Of a stretch of 64,000 nucleotides of DNA, positions 11,385-24,415 are shown in pieces. The translations under genes and the position numbers were made by a program. Origin of the DNA: Rostratula benghalensis (Eukaryota; Chordata; Aves; Charadriiformes; Rostratulidae); contig VXAI01000019.1 of assembly GCA_013399305.1 (NCBI GenBank), positions 4,464,491-4,528,490 of the forward strand, written 5' to 3'. The notes beneath the pieces were generated by a model. That model saw nothing but the letters and a program-made list of their open reading frames with translations, made no database searches and was not told the DNA's origin. Positions within the stretch are counted from its first letter, which is position 1. The number at the start of each line of letters is the position of its first letter.

Positions 11385-14300
11385 GTGCTCGTCGGTCCAG
11401 GAGGTGGCAAATATGTTGGAAGAGTAACAATACTCTAATAATAGCTCTAATTCTGTTCTAGTAAAACAAACCATTTGTCTCAAGGTGACCAAAATTAGTT
11501 TTCTAATTAATTTTCAAAACCACAGGAATGCAAACATGACATTTGGCTGCGATTTGACTGAAGCCTCTTCGTCAATCTCAAAGCAAATATTTTGTTTTCC
11601 AATGTGGATGATGGAGTGGGGTTCCAGTTGTTACATGACAAATTTCAAAACAAATCCCTTGGAGCAGCTCGGATGTAGATACTCTGTTCTTCTGAGGAGC
11701 AGTGCTTTATGAAGATGATGTGTAGTCTTCATTATCAACCAGCACAGGTGGTGCAGCAGACTGAGCTCAGAAAGCTGTTCATCTTCTTCTGGTAGGATCT
11801 TTTCTCTCTGGCAGCTGAACACCTAGCTCATTTTCCTCAGTGCATTTCCATTCCTCTTGCACACTCCAGGGATACCCTACAGCCTTTTCTACACTGCATC
11901 AAACATCCCCCATCACATGCTCTCCCAAAAGGCATTCATTATTTATCCAAACCCAGACAGGTCCTGGGCAAACTACGGGCAGACAGAAAGTCTGGGTCGT
12001 ACAGTCACCTCTTACTGGGAAAGTAAAGTCATCCTTCCCTGGACAGGTTGGTCCACTCAAAGTCAGCCACTTGGAAGCAGGGCCAGCTACACGTGTAAAA
12101 TGCTGGCAAGCAGGATGGCTGACACCAAACACCAGCTGGTTGGCAGCAAACTAAACTCTTTCAACAACCACATCCCATGTATTAACAGCAATGATACAGA
12201 GCTAGAACTAAAAGCCATTGCCAATTGCCATTTTGTCCATGAACAGACAAACCCCATCCTTTTTGGACTGGGGACATCCTGCAAAGTGATTAGATCATGT
12301 TACACTTTCATAAGACATGCAAAGCACAAAACAGAGCCATAATACACATAAAATGTCACCGAACTGAGATTAGTCCTCCCATATCTCTCTACAAGTTTCC
12401 TGAGGAATGCCAGTCTGTTTGGGACTGCAAACCCCCTGGAGCATTCACTGCACCTATACAGCCATCCATGCAGGAGAAGTCATTTCTCATGATCTCTGCC
12501 TCCCTATTGTACAAATTTATTCCCAGTCAACAGCCAGTACATACAGCTTGGCTGAGCTGGCTGTACACCAGGACTTCTCTGATACACAGTTCAACGGAAC
12601 CCAAAGGGAAAATGGAACAGAATAAACAAATAGAAAGGCAAATATTTAATTTTTACCTTTCTAATGTGTCTAATCTGTTCCTGCGCATAGGAATGTAAGG
12701 TGGGAGTGGAGTCTTACACTCTCCAGCTGACAGGCCACCTAAGTACACCAGTTACCTCCATTACCTGTGAAGACAAGGCCCTCTAGCACAGGAGTTCCTT
12801 CAACTGTTCTAACTAAATTGCACCTAAAATGTGATCTAAAAAGCAAAAGGACACAGAACTCCACCAGATTTCTACTACAGAAATGAAGTCTTTGGGAAAT
12901 TCAACTCTAAGCAAGCCTTGCATACCAGTGCCAAGCAGTTGTGTCAACAAATCTTGCTGATTTCATTGCTCTTCAGGCAAGAGAAATAAAGGGGAGACTG
13001 AAAGCATGGGAGGAAGCAAGGAACACGGGGGAGTTGGGGGGCAGGGAGGGTAGGACTTAACTACAAAATAAATCAATATGCCAGTGGTATCTCCTCATTT
13101 GCATTTATACATGAAGTATTGCACTTTTATTTGCCTCAATACAATCTTTGATCAGCTTGCAAGGAAAATATAGTCTGTGTAAGGTCTGCCCAGAAAACAG
13201 CATTCCTTGTAATAGACTTCCCCTTCACTGATACCCATAAAAATAAAAAAAAAAACCCCATAACCAGGGAGCAGCAAGCAATCACGGGAAGTACTACCCC
13301 CACTGCTCAGTCTGTCGGGAACACCGCTTCCCAGGTCTGTTTGCTATCCTGCAGCAGGAGCTAAGATGCCCCAATCAGGACTATTTTGAGGGCTTGATAT
13401 AAAACCTAGATCTTCAACTCCACGGGAATGTGATCAAGAGTACAGAAAGGTACTGTTCATATTGCAGAGACAAACAGGAAAAGCAGGAACTGAACTGCAG
13501 TCTACAAAGCAGAGTTCTGCTATGTCTCTCCACTGTCAATAAAGATATCAAGTACTATTAAATAACCCAAATAGTAACACAGGCATTATTTCTCTTCCTA
13601 GCTCATTTTGAACGTGTGGTATTAGGACTGTGTGGTTGGATTTTCCAAAGAAAAGGTCATTTACTAATCACAGAAAACTCTTAACTAAAACTGTGTGCAG
13701 ATCTATTTAGAGAGAGCTTTGAAAGCCCAGCCAATTATCCATAAATTCTGAGCACCACTGTGTGCAGTGAACTAATATAAATGTGGCACTCCAGCAAACA
13801 GTTCCAAATCAGGCATGATACAAGCTGTGTAAACCAGGCTCATTTAATCTGCTTTAGGCAGTAGAAAAATAATGGCAAGTGGCAACTTAATTCATTTGTG
13901 TCTTCTTGAATGATCAAGACTGAGGTAACAGTGACATAATACTGGTGTACCAACATGCAGGTGACTTCACTGATTTAAAACAGCAGACAGAACTCATGCT
14001 CTATATACAGGTATATACATCCCTCTTCAGTCCCTTGTGAGCTACCAAAGCCAGCCTTAACCTTGCCTAAGTTTCTTTTCTGGAATTTTCATTTTATGAA
14101 ATCCTTAAGCCTGCTCTGAATTTTTAACACCATCCAATGCTGTTCCATTGCATCGGAGAGCAAAGTGATTTCCTTCAGCTGCCCCCCAAACCAGTGGAAG
14201 ATCAGGCAGCCACCCAGAGATACAAACCTGCCCAAGCAAATTCCTCTGTACCAGGTGTGTTCCAACCAACACCTACTGTAACTGTCCCCTTTGCTTCATG

Positions 14301-17300
14301 CAATTGCTAAACATCATCAGTACTACAACTTCATCCCTTACTGCTGCAAACCTGCCAGTTCATCCTGCATTTCATAAAGGAAAGCAGAACAGCAGACTTG
14401 CTTTGGCATTTCTGATGACAAGCAGTTAAAACATTACCAACATTACAGAAATACCATAATTTCCTTCCCACAATATAATCAAGGAATTCTGAGCTGGTAT
14501 CAGCACCTCTTTAACAATTCCTCATTCCTCAGGAATGCAGGACCCACAGCAGGTCTTTAATACTCAACTACCATCTACGACTGGACTTCCAGGTTCGCCA
14601 ATTCAGGGACCTCACAGAAATAACTCTTTTTTTATCTAGGATCTATTCTATATACCCACAATTGTAACTCAGACCCTCTGGTAACTCCCTGTACTGTAAA
14701 GACTCATTACATTAAGGAGTATTAAGAGACTCTTGGTATTTGTGGTTGGACATATGTTCCTAACATGAAGCATTGCCTTCATTTCCATATATCCTCAACC
14801 CTCTTGATGGCATGGAGGAGCTAAAAAATGAATCCTAAAAAGGGATGAAAAAAATTACAAGCCAACCTAGAAGCTACCATTTACAATGTCAATGCAACCC
14901 GGGACTTTGCAGGTTTGGGGCTGGCAGTACCACTGATTCCAGAGTAAGACACCTCAAAATAAGTACACTGAGAAGGACCCATGCCTGACCAGGAACTTAA
15001 TGATGACAAACAAGATAAACCTGTCTGCTTTGAAAATAGGAAATAAGCAAATAAATTATATTTAAGGGGGAAAAAAAAACAAAAACAAAAGAGTCCATAA
15101 AAATATTAAAGACAACTCTACAGGAAATCATGTAAGGGCCTTTTCTCTTTAAATAATTAAATCACAAAACGTTCTCCTCAGCCTTGCTATTTCTTTAATT
15201 GGCCTTTCAAGAGAGAGTCTTGCAGTCTCAATCAGTGCAATTGTGAGCTGAAGAGCACATGCAACTCACTCTAAATGACTGTCATCAGTACACTCAACAC
15301 TCACCACACGCCTTCATTACACTAGAACCATATGCAGGCTGCATCTCTTCACCTCTATCACCCCTCAGATCTCTAAGCTTCTTGACAGTGCAGTAGAATG
15401 AAAAGTGCTTGATCTATTTGAACTGAGAAATAAAAGAAGCAAATTTAGACCTTTGCAAGCCAGCATCATAAGCACACCGGGGAAAAAAGTACCTACTAAT
15501 AAAAAAACCAAACCAAAACAACAACCCACTGAAAATAAACCACACCAACTCCAAAAAGCACAACAAAAATTAAGGACAAGGACAACACCAGAATTTCCAC
15601 AGCTGCCATCTTTATCAAGATACATCAACAAGTTCTATAAATCACTTCACCTAATATTTACTATGCAGATAACCATACCATTTACACCTGTCACAGTTAC
15701 CTCTTTCAGGAAAAAGCATTCAACCCTTCACATCAATAACAGATGTAAAGAATGTACGGATGGCTTACAAGCTGTGGCATGATCATATCAGAACTAGAAG
15801 GTCCTAACACTTATTGTGGCATTTTGGTCATACTCAGTCATTAGCAAGAAACTCAAACTTTCCACACTAAAGCCTGAAGGCAATGCCAAGCTTGAGAGTG
15901 ATGCTACCTATGGGTTAACTCCACTAACGTGCTCAGACCTGGGCTCTTCATGACTATTTTGTTCTCAGCATTCTCTTTCATCTGCTCCCATTGCAACAAA
16001 CCTCTACAATTTCATGCCAATCCTCTTGATAATCCTTTCCAGAGACTGAGTGTGATGAGCAGTTCTTGGTATTCCTGATTTGTGGGTGGCAAATGGAATT
16101 ATAAAAGAAAAACAAGAGCTGTGGGAGGTGTTTAGTAGCTACACCCTCACAACTTGGACGCATCTACAGGATTAGCCAAGTTAAATCAAGTGCTTAAATT
16201 GCCTTTGCATCAATCTATTCTTGATCAGTTTGTGATGGCATCAAGGTGCCCCAGTTGTACGTTATAAAGACAAACAGAGAACACTCCCAGTCGAAAGACT
16301 TAGGAGAAAAATAAAATAAAGTAAAAAATAAATCAGTGTCACTGTGACCTTTTCTCACTGGGGTGTGTTCAAAAAGCACTCCCTGTCAGGAGGTTCAAGA
16401 AGAGGCAAGGATTAAGTATCTTCAAATCCCATTTGCCTACTTATGTCACGTAGGCAAATCTTTGCTTACACTGCAGTTTAGGGACCACCAGCACAGGCTG
16501 CTATTTATCAAATGTTAGCAGTTCTGTACTTACATCTGATGTGGTTATTTTTAGCCCACAATAAGCATAAGGGAACCTCCTCTTCCTTTCAAGAGACAGC
16601 TTCACAGAAAGATGCTTACTATTTGTTTTTTCACCTGCTAAATCCTTCCAATAGTGTGCATTTCATCCAGAGGAATAGCTGCCTCTTGCTTTCAACAAAC
16701 ATACCTTGTCACCAGAGAAAAGACAACACTCCTGGGATTAGGTAATTCTAGCCCCTGGAATGTATAGTGCCAAGTTGCCACTGCAGACAACACTGCATCC
16801 ACGTATCAACATGAACATTTCCAGCATTAAACACCACCTTACCCAGCTCACGACCCATCCTTGATCACATGAAACAGCATTGCTGGTATTCAGCTTGCTT
16901 TTGTTCTGCTTAAAGCAGCCAAGGAAAGACACTTGAATAAGATAAGGGAATGAAGGGATAAAAGCTGCTGTAAAACAAGAATGGCCAAATACTACCCTCT
17001 CTACCCTGCTGGATGCACTTGGCTAATCCCGTTATAGATGCACTCCCGGTTCTGTACAGCAAAGAGGAAAAGAGTAGTGGTTTCTGCCAGTAAATCCAAG
17101 GCTGATTTTAATTCCATATCCCAAACTCATAAGCCAGCTAACACTGGACATGAGGAAATATCACATTCCATTTCTATACTGAGATAATGAAACAGTTTCC
17201 ACTCTAAAATACTCTGAATTGCCACAAATTTTGCAACTGGGAAGTGACAGGACCCTTTGGAGCCCCGATGGGACCTCAAGGTACAGCCCAGCAACTCCTC

Positions 17301-20149
17301 TAAGATAAGAAACTTGTGAGTTGTGTTGCCTACAGCTTGCATGGCTCTGTCACCCCAGGCAAGTCGGCCCACGGCTACAGGAGCGTCTCTGCCCTTGTTT
17401 CACTCTGTAGAGGTGTCTGCCAGGCACAGGAAAGACAGTTGCTGTTAAAACAGACCTAATGCTTCCAGGCTTCTTCCTCCCACTGGCCAGCATGGAAGTG
17501 TCCTCTCCTCTTCTCATGCTCTCTCTTGTTCAGGGAAGCATTTTCCTCTCATTTGTTAGCCCTCACTGGGCTCTTACCTTGAGCTGTTCATTGCTAAGGA
17601 GAGCCTTGCCATGCCAAAGATAAGCCAGAGGGAAAGCAGGACAGAAGAGGAGGACTGTAGTACCCTTCCTCACTCTGAAAGTTCACAGCCTACTTTCATC
17701 GTCTCACACATCCTGATCTGTCAGGTATCACAGGACAAAGTCAACGAAAGCAGAAAAGTAAAGGGGTTTCTGTGGCTGACAGATTGACAGCCAGTGACAG
17801 AACACACGAACTTCACAGTGAAGAAACAGCCATGTCTTTTCCTCCCGGGCTCAGACTGTTTCCTTCCATTATTTCAGTGTATTTATCTGTTGTCACATCG
17901 GAAAACTGAGACAAAGTGGCTTAGGTGGCACCAGAGGTATTTAAACCTTCATAAGCCACCAGGATAACAGAGAAAATGCCCTTTGCTGTCAAATTGCAGC
18001 ATAAATGCATCAGCAGGAACAAGATGTGGTGCTCCAACAGGCAACACAACAGGACAGGCACCTTGCTCTAATTACAGTCTCTGTTCCACTGTATTTACCA
18101 CCCAACACCTACCGCATTCATTACCCGAGACTCAGAGGGAAACCAGTGCATGCCCATTTAAGTTTACTACCATCTTCAAAAAGCTGACAGAAAGCAAAGG
18201 TAGATCAAAGTAGATCAAGATGTCTGTGTTCCCTACCTTTGGAAGAAGAATTTTCTGTGCTTGAACTGCGGCAGTATAGAAATTAATTGAAGGCTTTCCA
18301 AGAAACTCTGTCTTTCAAGCTAGAAGTGACATATTTTGTAGCTCTCAGTCTATAGCTTAAGATGTTGGCAGGTTCTAGCACAGTAAACTCTGTAGCAGCA
18401 GGCAATTTGGTACACAATTCAAATGATTCTTAAAACCACGAGTTCTCTTCAACAGAAAACAGCATCAGGTTGTGCTTCCAGGTTTGTTTCACGCGTGCTC
18501 ATGTGAGTTCACGGCCTTGTAGGACGTCAGGACCCACAGTCAGTGGGTCCAGTTTCAACCTATACAAAATCTGCAGTTACAACCGTGGGGTTTGTTGGTT
18601 ATTTTTAACCTGTTATCACATTAATTCTTGATAGATTGGTTTTTTCATTACCTGTTAACGCAGTCGGCCTTATCCAGCATTGACTAAAGTGCATTTACCA
18701 TTTCAAAATGAAAACATTAATTGGAAAATACCCACCATAATTTGTTTTAGCTCTATATAGTGGAAATAACAATCCAACAAAGACCTAGAGGAAGTAGTCA
18801 TAATTCTCAGTGGATGAGGAACCTCATTAAGAATCAGCATTAATAATTAATAATTCTGCAACTGTAGATTCTATGTCCCCAGCTTCAAACAGAGCAACAT
18901 TTACAATTAAAAACTACAAAACATCCTCATCCTTTAACTGTTCAAATCAAATTCTTCCCAAAACACTTTACTGTGATAAAGGGCAAGTGCAAGCATAATG
19001 GTTAAAAATCAAGGAGCACACTTAGGAGCTTCACCTGACCAAGGGATTTCTACCACATCTCAGAGCCAAAATAAAGTAATATCTGAAATACAATGCAAGA
19101 CATACTGCAACATGCAAACACCTTGATTTCTTTTCTTGAATGTAACCACCATTTAGGGTTTGTTGGGTTTTTTTGTCTTTAGTTCCTACACATTACCTTA
19201 CATGAAGCTGGCATCTACCACAAATACATTAACCATATCTTCTGCTGCAGAGCAGAAGCCTGAATGGCAGCACATAGACTGGTCACTGAAAGAAAACACT
19301 TTCTCTTTTTACTCTGAAGGAGCATTAAATATATATGGCTTTACTGTACACAAAACAACTTCATAGCATGAAGTGTCTACTCTAAATCTGAATGACCAAA
19401 GCCCTTTTCAGTGAGGACAACTGAAATGCAGGTAAGCACAGGCACCAGCCCAAATTCCATGCCCAATTACACAAATTGTGCATTCAGATGTGGGAACTGC
19501 ATAGGCTCAGAGTTCCCATTTGCAATTACAATTTGGGTGCAACTTTAGCATTTAGTGGACAGCTGACCTTTTTAAGTGGACAAAGAGAGACTTGCCAAAA
19601 AGGAAATTCATGGAATTAGCAAGAAAACCTGAACAGAGAAAGAAAATCCAGCCAACAATTTTTCCAGTAGAAAAATCTTGTTACTGGGGGACAGGCTGCT
19701 TACAGAAACCACAAGGCTTTGCCTCCTGGGGCTAGAAGAAATGGAAAACTGAAATGGAATTAACACTGGTTCTATTTTGGGGAAGGTGCAAATAGCTATC
19801 TTCTCATCTGTTGACTGCTCTGACAGCACCTCTCCTTTCCCTTGCAGGTTCACCCTACTTGCAGAAACTGCTCACACAGCCTCACCTCCCACCGTGAGCA
19901 AAGAATTCAAGGATGAAACGGAAACAGCAGTGAGTCCAAAACACGAAAAAAAGGAGGACAAGAATTTCCTTCCACAGGTCTTATAGATGCCCTGAAGTGG
20001 GCTTGATGTCTAATAAGACTGGTGATAAGCTTGAACTGTGTTCTTTATCAGTTGCCTACAAAAGCGTTATGCTCTTAATTACAGCACACCTGAAAGCGAA
20101 GAGAGAAGCAGAAAATTCCAATGAAATATGCAGCGTGTGTTGTTTTTAC

Positions 20150-20366
20150 CTGGCATTGGCTCCTTTAAGGTCACAGAAGTGCGAGAGTAAAGCTTTCACT
20201 ACATCACTGCAGACAACTTTAACTACATCAATGTGACTCAGCCTCTGTCGCAGCTGCTTGGCAACCTCCCAGAAGTCTTCCGAGAGCAGCTGGTACAGCT
20301 GCCCTTCATCTCTGCTGAGTTGCCCATACCAGGACAGGATGTAATCTCTGTAGCTGTAGTCAAACA
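20150..20366 (-). CDS. SNX25: SNX25 coding exon 3 (start of PXA domain)
   Basis: A 217-nt exon with acceptor TCTCCTTTCAG and donor GTAAAA. Two bases complete a Val codon from exon 2. The exon then encodes residues 173-243, beginning FDYSYRDYILSWYGQLSRDE and ending HFCDLKGANA, with the AG of an Arg codon at its end. It is nearly identical to the human segment beginning VFDYSYRDYILSWYG, the hallmark start of the PXA domain in SNX25. It has no in-frame start codon at its 5' end, so it depends on exon 2 or another upstream exon. Confidence 0.97.
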
Positions 20367-22954
20367 CTGAAAGGAGAAACAGAACAATAAATAGCCAAAA
20401 GCTGTAAAAGGGGAAGGCACACCAAGACAGGAAAAATGCAGTCCTCCACCCTTCTGCTCAAAAATTAGACGGGCAATAGGTTTCATATCTTCTTCTCTGG
20501 GTTTTAAATTCTTGCCAAAGAAAGTAAGGTTGGCAAAGTTAGAGATATCTGCACCCAACAGGTTACTGGAGGTCACCTTGCAAAGCAAAGCCTGTAAGTG
20601 GATTTGCACAGTCAGGTTACTAGCTACACACAAACCTCAAACTAATACCTGCCTCTCAGGAGTGGATTTGGTTACACAGACTGTGTGAACCTGACTGTTA
20701 TATTCAGTCTGCAACAGCCGAGGCACAGTCTCCACTCCGAAGTCACAGTTAAAAGGGGAGGTGATAAGATTTCTGGATTTTGAAAGACATAAACCATACT
20801 GAACACCACTGCAGAAGTACATTAGAGGACCAGAAGAGCTAGAGATAAGAACAAGCAGATCAGCGAGTCAGCGTGAACTTCAAAAATGACATTCCAAACC
20901 ACACCTACAAGCAATAACCAAGATCACTGTAATTGCAAATCCCATGGCAACACAATCTTCTGACTTTTCTTTCTGCCAACATCTGCGTGCCACCAGTTTT
21001 ACTGATGTTTCACTACAGCAGATGTCCTTGAAGGTCTAGGAGGGAGCAGGAGGTGTTCAGGGAGCACGCACGAGCCACGTTTAGCAGTTACAACACGAAA
21101 GTAGTCAGTTTGCACCTACCAGAGGGATAACTGAACAAGAAGGGGGAAAACCAGTTGTGTGCCTGATAATCTGAGCAGCTTCTTTACCAGACATCCTGAT
21201 TTCAGACTTTTTAGTAGCAAAAGTGCATCTCATTTGTCAGCATAATCCTATGGTGCAAAGCAATCACGTGACTCCACTGCTTCTTATTTTCCACTTTGAT
21301 AGAAGTTTTTTGTTTGGCAGCTTCGTGAACTAGAAAAAGCTCCCTGGCACTGTGACAGTGAACTAGTAACACACTAATAGCAGAATAACTTAGGTTGAAT
21401 ATATTTGCCTGCCTGAAATAGTAACAAATCTCACCCAACAACACCTTGTTAAAAACATTTCAAAAGACAAGGCTAAAATTGATTAAAGTTTCTGGTTAAA
21501 TGCTTCATAAATCAACTTACTCAGGCTTATAAATAAACTGAGTCACTTCACTGAGTGTACTGAGATACATAGTTAAAACTCTTTTGCTAAGTCATTTCAA
21601 GGCTTATAAAACATATATTCAGAAAAGCATTTCAATAAATAAATAAATACAAGTTTGGATTCTTTTTTCTGATCCAGAGAAAAATTATCCTGTCATACTG
21701 CAGGGTGGGAACTTGTAATGTTGAAACACAGCCCATGAGCCAATGGAAAGCTCATTCTCACAAAGATAAAACAGTTATAAAAGGTAGTGGTCTTCTGATC
21801 AGCAAGCTGAGGAATAAACCCTGCATAGAGCAACTGGGAACAGCATTTTAAAAACTGAATTCTATTACTTATCTCAAGTCTCCCATCACAATACACATTT
21901 TAAGCACCTATTTATCCACAGCTGTCCCCATACCCTCCTGCAACAACCTTGGTTACTCTCTTCTGTTGCAATACCTGAAATGCTGTGGAAAGCTGATCAC
22001 AACACACATTCCTCCTTTTCATCTACTCTGGAAGAGACCCAGAATTTTTCAAGCACATTCAAAACACACTGCACTGTGGTCTTTTGTTATCGTCACAGAG
22101 ATAATAACTTTTTTAGATTTTCCCACAGACAACCTCTTCACCCTTTGCAAGGGTGCAAAGTGGGATATTTCTTCAGCATCTTTTGCCCAAGAAGGCAAGT
22201 CGTGGCATAGAGTGGTGACTCCTACAGATATCTATTGGACAGAAATGTACAAAACAAGAGCACAGGAATAAAGCTTTTATCTCGAGCCCTTAGACTGCAT
22301 TGACTTTCAGATCACATGTCTATTCCCACTGAGCCTTAATTTATAACTGTACTTTTAGGGAACTCCTCTCCAAAATGAGCTCAGTTTCCAGATCACTCCA
22401 TAATCCCTGACACATCCAATGTTACGCCTCTATGCTCTGGTAAAGCACAACATTCAAAAGTGCTGATCAGTGAAGTGTCATGAGTCAACTCTTGCAACTT
22501 CACTACCCTACCAGTTGAAATACCTGAAGCAAGATCTATTACAGTGGGAAAACTCATGCTCAGACACAGCAAGGTGACAGTACAGCCCTTCATCTAGGTG
22601 TATTAAAATCATAAGGACCACAAAATGTAGTGGCAATATCAAACTGAAGACAAAAGACCACCAATCATCACCAAAAATTACACTATGTATGACACACTTC
22701 ACTTGCATTTCTCTTTGCCAGTTACACACTTTCAACACCTTAAATGATGGATTTAAACTGTATTTTCCTGCACCTGCATTTTATAACTCTCTTCCTTTAT
22801 GTGCTTTCTACAGTTTCCTTGTCACTTCTGAGCCTTCTTGTCCTTCCTGCACCACAACAGCTTAACCATGCTGTTCCCTATAAAATTTGGCCTACTTTAG
22901 AGCTCAAAAATGTATGCCCAAATGAGCAATGAGACAGCTTTTAGGCCTGCATTT

Positions 22955-22972
22955 AAAAAAAAAAAAAAAAAA
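22955..22972. repeat. Poly-A run (18)
   Basis: Eighteen consecutive A on the plus strand, in intron 2. No flanking retrocopy was recognised. Confidence 0.92.
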
Positions 22973-24365
22973 GAAAAGGAAAAGAATTGACACAGGACAC
23001 CAGCCATAGACACTAACAGCAGTCTGTGCTGGGGCAAGACACTGCCTCATCTGTACGTGTCACCCTGGCTGTGATGAGCTGTTGCTGCTTTAGTTTCATG
23101 CCTATTGATACAGCTGGTGCCACTTTCTACGCTCTAAAGAAATACAGAAAACAAATGTAAGAATCTTACACAGCACAGCTTGCTTCCTTCAGAGGATAAA
23201 TCTGCTCATGCATCTACTCATTATTTTCACACTGCACATTCTCGAAAACATTGAAAATAACTGGTTACAAGACAAGAAAGGGATAAAAGAAGAGAAAGAC
23301 ACTTTAAGGCCACCTTACTACCACTAACTCAGCCACTATAAACATGAAAGAGATTTCTTGTGATCCAATCAGATGCAGCAACAGCACTGAGTCTGGTGCA
23401 AAACTGCAGAAACTCCTACTGGGTTTTCTAAATTAGTTCAGAAGATCCAAGTCCCCAGTTGCTATAACCTGACTAAAACTCATTCCCACATGAAGGTGAA
23501 AGTTGAAGCTGTAAACTTTTCAAAGAGTGTTGGGAGTAGAGAGGCAGAAGCTTGAGTGGAGGTTAGCAAGGACACACCTCTCTCTAGACCTTTCCTTCAT
23601 TCCTAACCCCATGCAGGTCTGCAGTATCTGCTATCCCTTTTTTCACTTTCATTTATTCAGAGGTTTGGTGGCACCACAAGAGCCAGGGGATCAAACTGGC
23701 TTCGAATTTTCAATTTATAGGGCTAGTTAGACAGTTCTAACTTCACGTTAGGCAGTTTTTACGTTGCCAGAATTCATGACCCAACTTTATGAAAAATAAC
23801 ACAGAAATCTGAGTAACAAGGACTAAATGCCTACCCATTTTCTCAAAGCACCATTAAAAAACAAATCAGAAATAGTCTCCCTACGCAAATACAGACACAG
23901 ACTCCAAGTTTCAAACAAGAGGTGAATATCCTTTCCTGAAAGAGCTGCAGAGATCAGAACCGTTATGGTCAAACCCAAAACTCTCCCCTGACTATATGAA
24001 CAACAAAAAGGGAAGGTGTAGCTGCAACACTGGCTTGAGTTACTCTACAACCACAATCTGTAAAACAGAAATGCAACATTAATATGAAGTGTGTCAACAT
24101 CCAACAACAAGAAACCACCATCAAACAGCCAAGAAGCATTATTACAATGCCATGCCACTACTACATTAGGTTCAACATGCAGAATATGGTTATCATAAGC
24201 TGTATTTGAAGAAAAAATACTTCCAATATTTTTCAATGGAAAAAGGTGAAAGACTATACCACTGTTCAGTACCTGGCAAAGAACTGTTCTATAGAAGTAA
24301 ATGTTAAAACACTTAGTTATTTGGCACAGCTACTAGCTTTTCCCTTCTGCCAAAAGCCAATCCAG

Positions 24366-24415
24366 AAAAAAACCCAAACAAAACCGACACAAAAACAAAC
24401 ACAAACAAACCCCCA
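24366..24415. repeat. A/C-rich low-complexity tract
   Basis: Repeated AAACCC, ACACAAA and CAAACA blocks of roughly 50 bases on the plus strand (T/G on the SNX25 sense strand). Confidence 0.85.

Larger units (their letters stand above)
9005..20149 (-). other. SNX25 intron 3, non-coding
   Basis: An 11.1-kb intron. It contains a CR1 3' fragment (10186-10288), a 20-bp tandem duplication (11345-11384) and A/C-rich tracts near 10.75, 13.25, 15.08 and 15.5 kb. Several chance reading frames up to 161 codons occur between 11.8 and 12.7 kb but overlap one another and resemble nothing known to me. No further exon was recognised. Confidence 0.75.

Noticed and set aside
11857..12342. A 161-codon plus-strand frame in SNX25 intron 3
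   Set aside because: No recognisable domain or homologue, no supporting splice sites or promoter, and several overlapping frames of similar quality on both strands in the same place. Most likely chance.
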